From NCBI GenBank assembly GCA_914767885.1, contig CAJZBQ010000040.1, positions 1,050,935-1,114,934 of the forward strand: a DNA stretch of 64,000 nt, in the 5' to 3' direction. A model generated the notes under the pieces. The model did not search any database and was not told the DNA's origin. It worked only from the letters and a program-made list of their open reading frames with translations. The position numbers and the translations under genes are program-made. The stretch comes from Blepharisma stoltei. Lineage: Eukaryota > Ciliophora > Heterotrichea > Heterotrichida > Blepharismidae. Positions within the stretch are counted from its first letter, which is position 1; each line of letters begins with the position of its first letter. Shown here one piece after another: positions 54,089-63,286 of this stretch.

Positions 54089-54717
54089 ATATTTATTTAT
54101 TGCAAAATTACTTTAAATTTATGTGATCAAGCTGGCATTTTTGTGTGTTAGAACTTGAAATTTTGAATGATAGGATTAATAAAATAACCATAAACTTAAT
54201 AAGCTGTTTTTAGACAGCTCAAAGCTAAGCACTGATGGAAATTGCATTAGCACAACTAAGGATAATTTTAATTAACCTTCCTAATTTAATCACAGAGAAA
54301 ATGATTTAAGTGCCTCTTATTATTCAACAAATAAAGCAATTGATTAATAAGAAGTAGTCCTATCCATTTAATTAAGAATCAATAAAGATTTTTATATTTT
54401 AGATATCAAATATTTTATTTGGGGTATTATAGAAGATATAATGTTAGCATCTTCTACATAGAAGTTTAAACACTATCAATAGCTATTTTATTTTAGTAAA
54501 AATCTTCATTTTGGATCATCTGTGCGAATGTCTGCTTTCTTCTTATCAATATATTCTCTTCGTTATTTAGTAACAACTCTGCACTTTCAGGAAAGAAGTT
54601 ATAATTTTTAGTGCACATAGAACTATTCTGCTGGAAATTAATACTAACAGAATATCTCACTCATAGACCAGCCCTCGTTCTAGAATTATGGCTTCTAAGT
54701 TAGATATTATCTATTTA
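54089..54717. other. AT-rich spacer
   Basis: About 630 bp without a recognisable gene, repeat or RNA. Confidence 0.4.
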
Positions 54718-56067
54718 TTACAGCATACAATAAGCCCCTGCATCTTTTATAATGCATAAATCGCCAATTCTAATTTCCCCGCTAATTCTCTCATCAATTT
54801 TATCACCGTTCCCATAAGAAGGCGATATCAAATCAGATGATTCACAACAGTGGCCTACAAATACATATTTTTTTTTATTTTCTCTCTTTGGTAAAGTTAT
54901 GATATTATGTCAAGCTCCATAAAGGCATGGCCTTATAATTTCAGTCATTCCTGTATTAAGCTTCACAAATTCATACTCAGAGGTTCTAGCTATATCAATT
55001 ACTTTACATAAAATGATTCCTGCTCTGGCCATAAGGTATGTTCCTGGCTCTATTTCAATTTGTATTTGCCTTCCAGTTTTATTGTAAAAATCAATTATTT
55101 TTTCTTTGACACGATTTCCAATATCCAAAATATCGCACTCTGTTTCCTTTTCTCTGTATCTTGAGATTTTGAATCCCCCTCCCATATCAATAGTTTTAAC
55201 ATCTGGGAGATTTTCAACCAGACCTAAAAGGGTCTCGGCTGCCAAGACTCATTTATTGGGATAATTTCCAGAGCCTATGTGGCAATGAATTTTATCAATC
55301 GTTAATGAGTGTTCTTCACAAATATAGAAATTCCCGAGGATTGGCTCCACACGGGAAAGATTTTCCACATGTGGAGCCTTTTTTTCACACGTGAGAATCC
55401 TGACTTCCACATGTGAAAAAATGGCTCCACACGTGGAAAATCGTTCCCGTGTGGAGCCGATTTTCCGTATTGCCAGAGAATGGCGCAAATAGCGTCATTC
55501 TCGGGCAATTAGTATAGCCTTTACTTCTCCCAGCAATTCGTATCATATTCCAAAACTTGCAGATGGCCCTCCAACAGTTGTCTTTGAGAAACTTCCTGAT
55601 CCCATTCCTATATTAATCCTAATCCCCACACTTGTTGAAGCAAAAAGCTCTGCATACATCTCCAATTGGTGAAGGCTGCTCGCAATAAATTGAACTCCAC
55701 TATGAATTGTTGACATTAAATCAGTTGGCAGTTCTTGACAAACAAGTGAAATCTTTTCAGGCTCAACGCCGCAGTAGAGTAGTTTTTCAACTTCATACTC
55801 AGAGCTTGCATCAAAATGCAGTCCTAAGTTATTAAAAATTCTTAAAATTGATAAATTTGAATTCGCTTTGACGGCATATCTTACCTTCAAGCCAAAAGCA
55901 TTTGGAAACTCAAGAATTGATTTTATTGAATTTTCAATAACTTTTTGGTTATATATATATAGCGGAGTCCCGTATTCCTCTGAAATTGAATACAGTCTTG
56001 ATTCAGTTAAGCATCACTCATCTATGATAGTTACTTCGTCCATTATATGGACTGAGTCTCAGATCAT
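54718..56067 (-). CDS. LysA-like (diaminopimelate/ornithine type) PLP decarboxylase
   Basis: Group IV (alanine-racemase fold) decarboxylase. PLP-lysine motif VRYAVKANSN, DASSEYEVEKLL, IHCHIGSG (LysA style), DMGGGF (Gly loop), IEPGTYLMARAG, VGHCCESSDLI, and the C-terminal DAGAYCM with the active-site Tyr. Several Trp are TGA. A palindromic IES (55324-55509) interrupts before the HIGSG motif. ATG 56065 or 56041. About 390 aa, LysA length. HCHIGSG and CESSD favour diaminopimelate over ornithine decarboxylase; lysine synthesis is unusual in ciliates, so the substrate may differ or the gene may be acquired. Confidence 0.85.
55324..55509 (-). mobile_element. E-family palindromic IES in decarboxylase gene
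   Basis: Imperfect inverted repeat built from GGCTCCACACGTGG-type blocks, outer TTCCCGAGGA/TCTCGGGCAA. Frame is kept (AILI-CEEHSLTID) if excision uses the AAT at 55321-55323 and 55507-55509; the exact ends are uncertain. Confidence 0.65.
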
Positions 56068-56292
56068 TATTACTGTTTCATATGTATAAATAAATTATAA
56101 AAATATAAGTTGGCCTGCCTATTTGGCAGAGGAGACATTCTAATATTTATTATCTTTACTGAATTTCAGAATATATAATCTTTTTAAAGTAGAAAAAACT
56201 TGAAGCTTAAACTTTTGTTGCTCTAAGACAGCTATGAAAAAGTTAATAAACTTAAAACTTTTATTTTTCTTTTAATAATAGCATTGGACAAT

Positions 56293-57585
56293 ATGTCATC
56301 AAGACTAGCTGTAAGGCATCATAGCATGTTTTGTTCACCTTCTCAAGATAAAACAGACAGTCTAAAGACGTTTAAAAAATTCGAATCACTCATTTTAGAA
56401 GGATGCAGTAATTCGCATCATAAGCCAAATAAGAGCTTCTGTACTTCTGATTTAATATCAAAGCAAAAGGTCTCAATGCTAGTTAAATCGTCACAATCTA
56501 AAGCAGATTCAGCAGCTAACAGGTCATTTAAAGCACCAACTACTCAAAAATATTGTACTCTCAATTCCCCTAAGAAAATGATTCAAATTACCCCCAACCC
56601 TCTTCTAAAAGATAGTTTAGAAAAGAAGCGAAAAAATGAAACTTTAGGGCATACTATTCAATCTAGTTCTTCTTCAAATATTGTTCGAGCTTTATTTCCC
56701 AAGCCTCATAGTGCAAGAACTGCTCCTCCTATAAAATCCGAAAAATCAATAGAAAATTTCACCCAAATAACACTATGCGAGAAAATTCCAAAATCGAATA
56801 ATTTTACCCGTAAAAAAACGTCAAGATCTAAAACATCAGCGACTTGTACCATAGAGGACAACATGGTTGAAGGAAAACTGCAAGAGCTCTTAATGAAAGA
56901 CCACTTGCATGAAACATATTTAGCGCTTAAAACGACGAGAGAACTCCCGGCCCCAGACATTAAACTTGTAAAAGCAAGGCAAATAAGTCTTCCAAGAAAG
57001 CCCGGATGTGAAAATAAAAAAACACTTATTTTCGATATGGACGAAACACTTATTCACTGTGAGGAATCAAAATGAATTGAAACAGATGCCCAAATCACTA
57101 TAACCTTGCCAACTGGAGAGAAAGCCAATAGTGGGATTAATATAAGGCCTTATGCAGTAGAGTGTTTGAGGGAAGCAAGCAAACTCTTTGAGGTTATCGT
57201 TTTTACAGCAGCTGAAAGATATTATGCAAACGCAGTGCTGGATATCCTGGATCCAAGACATGAATTTATTCATCATAGGCTGTATAGAGAAAGCTGTATT
57301 TGTGTTGATGGAATAATGGTTAAAGATTTAAGGATTTTCCTTGACAGAAAAATCCAAGATATTGCAATTGTTGATAATTCAGTTTATAGTTTTGCTTTCC
57401 AGCTTGATAATGGAATTCCGATAATTTCATGAACAAACCGGAAAGAAGATAAAGAGTTGTTGAATTTGATAGATTATTTGAAGCAGCTATCGGAAGCTGA
57501 TGATATTAGGGCTTTCAATAGGAAAAGATTCAAGCTTCGCGCATTTTATCAGGATTATGTTGACAAATTTGTCGACAGCAATTAA
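56293..57585 (+). CDS. NIF/SCP-family phosphatase (HAD, CTD-phosphatase-like)
   Basis: Catalytic domain at residues 240-410: DxDxT-type motif LIFDMDETLIH, VIVFTAAERYYANAVLDILD (motif with T), HRLYRESC, IAIVDNS. This is the small CTD phosphatase fold acting on phospho-Ser/Thr. The N-terminal 230 residues are S/K-rich and disordered. Two Trp are TGA (near 57074 and 57431; ESKWIETD, IISWTNRK). Start at ATG 56293; an upstream TTG is not credible. No insertion, no intron. Confidence 0.88.
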
Positions 57586-57800
57586 TATTTGAAAATCATA
57601 GCGATAATAACTGGTTTTAGTCATAAATTCATTTATTTAAATTAAAAGCAAGAGTCAATCTCATTTTCAATGCTGAAAAGTAGCATCTTTCAAAATTTTT
57701 TAATGATTTTGGATGATTTAAGGGTTTATTTAATTCCATAGAGATTTCTGCTGTAAGCATGCAATCAATATTAATGACAAATAGCTATAGCGCCTTCCTA

Positions 57801-57981
57801 TAGATGGTGCGCAATGCGCCATCACTTGGCCATGTCGGGAGAGGGTTCTCCACGAGGAATGGTTCCACGTGTGGAACCCTCTCTTTTTGGCTCGTGGAAA
57901 AAGAGGGTTCCACACGTGGAACCATTCCTCGTGGAGAACCCTCTCCCGACATGGCCAAGTGATGGTGCATTGCGCACCATC
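57801..57981. mobile_element. E-family near-perfect palindrome (181 bp)
   Basis: Arms of about 88 bp, GATGGTGCGCAATGCGCC... against its complement, with TA on both sides (57801-57802, 57982-57983) and a short TTTTTGGCTCGTGG loop. Shares the GGTTCCACACGTGG blocks with 55324-55509. Confidence 0.9.
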
Positions 57982-57983
57982 TA

Positions 57984-58262
57984 ATAGAATTCACTATATC
58001 TATTTTGCTTAAGATCTTTTCAAAAATTTTATTTTGTATTTTGCTTAAAAAAACTAAAATTTTATGAAAAAATAATCTAGCTAATCTACCATTTTTAAAC
58101 AGCATATATTTTAAAATATATAATTGATATTTTAAATTAATTTGTGAGAATTAGGATCTTTATTGAATTTCGAAATAAAAAAAAATTGATATACATTTTT
58201 TAAAAAAAATAACTCTTATAAGCGAACAAAATCTTCGGCTCGATCACAGAGGGGGAGTCAGA
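57984..58262 (-). repeat. degenerate A-family remnant
   Basis: A-type core in reverse orientation with CAGAGGGGGAGTCA at the right; no recognisable left terminus, which now abuts the palindrome. Confidence 0.6.
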
Positions 58263-58692
58263 TTTAGCATAATCTCTTCCTCTATAAATATAAAAATATT
58301 TTATACTTTGCTGCTTAAGAATTTTAAGAAATTATAAGCAGCTATGATGCCAGTCCTTGCCTCGATCAGCGAGTATCTATTCCAGAAATAATCCCTAAGG
58401 GTTTTCCCAGCCTTTGATCTACCCATGAAGGGAATACTCCCAGATTCATCAATCTCGATGGGTATGTTGTTGTGTGTATGTTATTTCTCTCCTCCTCTCA
58501 CAATTAATTATAGGGACATGAACTCTGCTGGACTCTAAATTCTGCCCGTTCTAGGAAGGTTTTATCTTCACCTCTCTGCTGAGGCCGCAACTCTCTATTC
58601 TAGGCTAGATTTTCTGTCTAAGCATAAAATTTTATCCTCATTGCTTAAATCTAAACGATATTAATTGCAATTTAAATATTTTTTATTTTAAA

Positions 58693-59701
58693 ATGAAAAG
58701 AACTGGACGACTATCAACAAGTCAGCTCAGCCTAAAAGAAATGATTGACGCTCTAGACAGAGATGGCCTCCTAAATGAACTTCAAACCCTTTTGTCCAAA
58801 GTTCATACCAAGGTTTCAACTCTAAAAGGAAATAAAAAAGAAGCCCTAATGAATTTGCTCGATCTCCTCGTCACAAAAGAATGAAAATCAACCACAACGG
58901 CCTCTACAGAAGCTGATGAAACCCCAGTGCGGACTCCCATCTATTCAGCCCAGCAATCTCCTATCAATTCAAGACCAGGGACCCCTTCGAACTCCAGCTT
59001 AAGCTTACTGAACCTAAAACACAGAAGAAACGCCTCCATCAGTGAACTGACTGAGACTTATGTGAATAACCACAAACTTTTTGAAGAAAATCAAAAAGAA
59101 GAGCTCGATTATTTGGTGATTTTAACATAGAGCGAATTTTCACATCCGAAAATTGCACTTTCATTTCCGAAAGCAAAAAGAGACTTATTCCCTCCGTGAG
59201 CATGTAAAACCATTGGAAAAATCCTTAATTTTATGGGTAAAATCTACCTCCGATAGAGAACAAAAGTTTTTTAATATAAATTTTTTTTTATGAAAAAAAT
59301 ATTTTCATTTATAAGTGATAATTGTTATAATGAAATCTATAGCTAATTCTGTTTATCTTACATTTAAAAGATAAATCTTGAAAATTAAATTAATTTTTAC
59401 GATTGGGATTTTTTAAATTTTTAAAGCAAAATTTATTATGGTATTATATATAAATGTCTGAAAAAATTAACTCTCTGTTAGCTAACCAAGTTTTTTGTTC
59501 GCTCACGAAAGGGGGGAGTTAGGAGAAGTCAAAGACGTGAATCCTGGGCCTGGGTCTTACAACCCTAAAACAGTGCTCATAGAAGAATCAACCCCAGGCT
59601 CAGTTATCCCTAAAGGTGGGAAGCGCTTTGAGTTCAAAGTATCAGAAACCCCAGGACCTTGCTATTACAAGCCAAAGCGCTTTTTTACTTCAAAAAGATA
59701 A
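58693..59701 (+). CDS. STPGR repeat protein with N-terminal helical region
   Basis: MKRTGRLSTSQLSLKEM opens a helical segment with LLNELQTLLSKVHTKV, a TGA Trp at 58882, then S/P-rich linkers. A 15-nt intron (59116-59130) and an A-family IES (59185-59518) follow; the last exon has NPGPGSYNPKT, STPGSVIPKGGKRFEF and ETPGPCYYKPKR, the STPGR/SHIPPO repeats of ciliary microtubule proteins. About 225 aa. Confidence 0.85.
59116..59130 (+). other. 15-nt intron
   Basis: GTGATTTTAACATAG with in-frame TAG; joins ELDYL to SEFSHPK. Confidence 0.88.
59185..59518 (+). mobile_element. A-family IES (334 bp), reverse orientation
   Basis: TTA at 59185-59187 and 59519-59521; left end TTCCCTCCGTGAGC, right end AAAGGGGGGAG; joins KRDL to GEVKDVNPG. 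Confidence 0.88.
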
Positions 59702-59727
59702 ATTGTGATTTTTTAATACATATTTAT

Positions 59728-61856
59728 TTAAATCGCAGAGGTATCGAATCTTTTTTCTTCGTTTTCGTCTTCTTCATCTGAAGAAATTGCAAGTTTCACC
59801 TCTTCGACTGAGTCACCACTTTCAGTGCCTTCTTCATCCTCATAGGAGCTATTTAGTCCGAGCTGCTTGTGCTCAAATAAAACATTGTTAGTTCTGGAGT
59901 ATTCGTCGGGCTTGTGAGGGCATAAGCCAGCACTTTCAAGAAGATCATATGGGTTGTTAACACTTAAAGGGATTCCTGTATTGTAAGGGAGTAGAGGGAG
60001 ATTGCCTTCGGGTTGAGGCGTTAGATAAGAATCAATCATAGTGCTTATAGGTCTGAAACAGGAAGGGATAATACTAAATTGTTTTTTCATAGAGAAAGTA
60101 ATAATAGATCGTCCAGCTTGTATAGTAATTTTATGAGCTAATGAGATAGGGCGCTTTATTTGTATCAAAGTCCCAAACTTTCCTCCTGAATCTTCCAAAT
60201 AAAAGTGCCCAGCTGCATAATTTAGCATCGCATGGGTCCTAGATACCGATATGTCTTGCGCCCTTAAGTCGCACTCTTGGCTTCTTCCTATTTTTATTGA
60301 ACTTTTGCTGCACAAACTTACAACATGCAAACTCTTATTAGACGTTTTATCTTTACAAAGGCCTTCCAATATAATGTATTGCCCTGGCGGCTTAGGGATA
60401 TCCAAAAGCTCTATAACTTTTTGCCCCAAAATAAATTTATATGGGTACTCTTTTTTGCATAAATCACAACAAAGTTTTTTTCATACAAATGACACTGAGC
60501 AGTCGCTATATCTGCTAGTGATTTTTGATCTCAAGCACTGTTGTAGACATTTTATATGAATATATTTCATAGTCCCATCGCACTTGCACGGAGCTATTAG
60601 AGGGTTATCGTCATCATTTGACTCACTTAAACAGATTCTGCAAGGCAGCTTATAAATTTTGGATGGAGGAGGCTCTTCACTGTGCTCGCTGCTTTGATTT
60701 TGTGAAAGCATATCAGACATAAATAAAATGGCATTCGGTTCGAGAGAAATTGGCTCTGCCAATTTTCTCTCCCTCATGGAATTTTATTTATGGGGTTGGG
60801 TTTTCTCTCGAGAACTTCTGCACAGCAATAGTCGTTTAACTTTGGGGATAACCAAAGGCACGACTCCTCAGTGCACTCAAGATTTCGGAGTTTTACCTCT
60901 CAGCACGTCCCCACGGGAGGATGACCCTTAGGCGGAACACGCGCAGGAGCTGAGTCTGGACGAGCGACGGCAACGCGCCGGGTGAGATGTGCGGCGATTT
61001 ATCTGACGACTAGCCTTATAGAAGGCTTGGGTGTGGGCTGACCACATATTCCAAGATGGCTTGGTGACGTCACTAGTTGTCGCTTTGACCCTTTTTCATT
61101 AAGGGGTGTGGGCACTAGACACCTTAAAACTATGTAACTAAGTAAGTAAGAAAGCATATCAGACATACTAAAAGTTTCAAGTCCAGGGACTGCCGTTGAG
61201 CTTATTTCTTTTACCCTAAATTTCAGTTTTCCTAGTTTTATCACATCGCCTTCGGCAAGTCTATAGCCTTTAGCAGAATGGGAATTTTTCAATGCCCTTA
61301 CAACAAGCCACGTTTTCTCGAAATGATCTCTTCGGAGTTTTTTTCCATTTACAGAGCTCACTGGGGTTATTGCAAAGTTTTCTGCTTATGAGTTACTGTC
61401 AATAAGATGGACTTTTAAAATATATTTCATTCCACTTGTCCCTGCAAGAGAGCGAAAGGTTGAAGAAAACTCAAGATCATCTCCATTTCTAATATACATA
61501 TACATGAAAATGGAAACGACGTGCCACCTGACCTCTCAACTCTATTTCCTCACAACTGCAGGCAACTGCCCAGTGTTGGGGATTTAGGTGGAAAGGGGTC
61601 GGAAATCCTTTGTTTATGTCGTATGCCGAGGCTCCTTATGGGGCGAAGAGCGTGCAGGGGCGCAAATCCCCGGCACCGCAAGTGCGAACGGCTAATCTTA
61701 ATCTCCATTTCTAAGAAGAAAGGAAGGTGTTTCAGTTTTGATCAGGCTTTTAGAGACGCTTTTTGAGTCATAATCAAAGAGTTCATTTGAGTCTTTTTCC
61801 CATGTCAAAATGCTTGCTTGAATTCTGAGTTTTCATTACATTGCTTTAAAATTCAT
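59728..61856 (-). CDS. FHA - RING-CH - FHA protein, probable E3 ubiquitin ligase
   Basis: Starts MNFKA at 61854-61856. An N-terminal FHA-like beta sandwich (GDDLEFSSTF..., GYRLAEGDVIKLGKLKFRV) is followed by a RING-CH finger, CRICLSESNDDDNPLIAPCKCDG...IHIKCLQQCL...CCDLCKKEY (C4HC3), and a second FHA domain, SSIKIGRSQECDLRAQDISVSRTHAML with GR, S and H phosphopeptide-binding residues. The tail is acidic (EDEEGTESGDSVEE). Two 15-nt introns (61825, 61382) and two retroposons (61493-61700; 60721-61149), all keeping frame. RING-CH Trp in FVWKKLCC is TGA. About 520 aa. Substrate unknown. Confidence 0.88.
60721..61149 (+). mobile_element. retroposon R1 (429 bp) in FHA-RING gene
   Basis: 17-bp duplication GAAAGCATATCAGACAT at 60704-60720 and 61150-61166. 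Starts AAATAAAATGGCATTCGG, ends AACTAAGTAAGTAAG. Close relative of 26867-27216 in opposite orientation, with about 80 bp extra near the 3' end. Confidence 0.92.
61382..61396 (-). other. 15-nt intron
   Basis: GTAACTCATAAGCAG on the minus strand; joins HLIDK to NFAITPVSS. Confidence 0.88.
61493..61700 (+). mobile_element. short retroposon (208 bp) in FHA-RING gene
   Basis: 14-bp duplication ATCTCCATTTCTAA at 61479-61492 and 61701-61714; tail GGCTAATCTTA. Removal keeps LLRNGDDLEF in frame. Confidence 0.88.
61825..61839 (-). other. 15-nt intron
   Basis: GTAATGAAAACTCAG on the minus strand; follows the short first exon MNFKAI. Confidence 0.82.
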
Positions 61857-62125
61857 AAATTATTTAATTATTTGATATTATTATTTTAAAGACTTTGAGT
61901 TTTAAAGTACGACTCTTTCTTTTTAGATAGGAAAGATAAAGCGTCATTATAAAGAAAGTATAATATATTTAAAAAAAAAGTTTAAAAGCCCTAAATGATC
62001 TAGATCAAATGCTAAATTATTCAGAGTATTGCCTTTTAGATTTCATTTATCCAGACAATGAGAATCTGGCTTAAAATTATGTTTATTGCATCTTATTGCT
62101 TCAATCTTTTGAACTACTTTTCTAA

Positions 62126-63286
62126 GTGAGATATCCATCAGAAGAAGCAACTTCAATAATGATTTTTATGAAAAATAAGCTGGAAAACAATTTTTTAAGT
62201 ATAGAAAAAAAGCTTGGGGAGCATGAAATAGCTATCACTCTAAATAATTTTCAGATGAGAAACTCTCAAAACCCTTTTTCTAATAAAATAATACATGAGA
62301 ATAAAGGGGAGTTTGATTATTTATTGCAAGGAATAGAAGATAAAATTGAAACCCAGCAATTATCGATTAATTCCCAACTTCAAAATATTAGAGAAGAAAT
62401 AAGCAGCGTCTTTGCAAGTCTTGACGAGTGAAAGCGAGCTCAAACCTTATTCAAGCAAAGCGTTGAATTTAGACTATTAATTTGCCAAGAATTATGAGAT
62501 AAAAGAGCCACGATTTTAAATGGACCAAATGATCAGCAAAGGAGCAAGATTTCAGAAGCACGTGATCACTATATGAAAATAACTGAAGAGACCAACGCAA
62601 TTTTAATCCATTGCTTAATCAAGCTTACAAAGACTATATTGACGCTTATAATCAATCTACCTCTCTTTATCTCACTGAAAACATTAATAAAAAAACTAAT
62701 TTGTTTATTTATGACACTGAAAGAGAAGCACAAAATGTGGAAATTTTGGAGACTCCAGAGCCATTAGATGCTGGCACATGCATAGCTAGACTGCCATATA
62801 ACAGCTTGTTCTTTTATGGCAAGCAGTTTCCACTTTCTGGCATTACATTGGTATTAGATGAGTTTAAAAGAGTTCAATTAATGCCTTCAGGAACACCTTG
62901 CTATTATTCTTCAGCTCTTTATTTTGACAGAAGTGTCTTTTGTTTCGGAGGATCAAATGGTAATCATTTGGCTTTATCAGAGAGATTTGACTTTAATCAA
63001 AATTGCTGAATTAAATTAGCTGCCCTGCCAAAAGCTGATATTAAATGCCACTGCATTATACTTAATGGCAACATTTTAATTGCTGGGTAGCAGCTATATT
63101 TTGCGGTATTTCATTGAGAATAACGATTTTACGAGAATTAATTATAGATATTCAGATAGTGAAGAAAGTAATAAGAGAAAGATTTTGATATATGAAGAGA
63201 GATTGTATTTAATTGAATTTGATGGCAGGATATATGAAAGCAATCCTAGAGACGAAAATAGTTGGAGAAAAATGTTAGGGTGTTAG
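62126..63286 (+). CDS. coiled-coil/kelch protein truncated by the telomere
   Basis: The first part (62126-62600) is coiled coil with two TGA Trp; the start is not resolved (no ATG in frame; the first codon may follow an intron). Between about 62575 and 62650 the frame shifts, which a TA-bounded 32- or 44-bp removal would fix (ARDHYNPLLNQAYK). Kelch-like blades follow: CYYSSALYFDRSVFCFGGSNG and CHCIILNGNILIAG. At 63087 one extra G breaks the frame (GGGTAGC for GGTAGC), after which ...SSYILRYFIENNDF continues. A stop (TAG) is supplied by the telomere repeat itself. Fewer than the usual 5-6 blades are present. Confidence 0.6.

Larger units (their letters stand above)
57586..58692. other. intergenic stretch rich in repeats
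   Basis: Holds the palindrome at 57801, an A-like remnant at 57984-58262, and a G+C-richer block at 58330-58620 that may be a retroposon (no clear duplication). No gene recognised. Confidence 0.5.

Noticed and set aside
459-59518. Treating the CTCCCC...GGGGAG inserts as long introns
   Set aside because: None has GT-AG or GC-AG ends, all have TNA direct repeats and TIRs, and the true introns here are all 15 nt.
62126-62141. 16-nt GT-AG intron at the start of the kelch gene
   Set aside because: Splicing it does not join any upstream ATG in frame.
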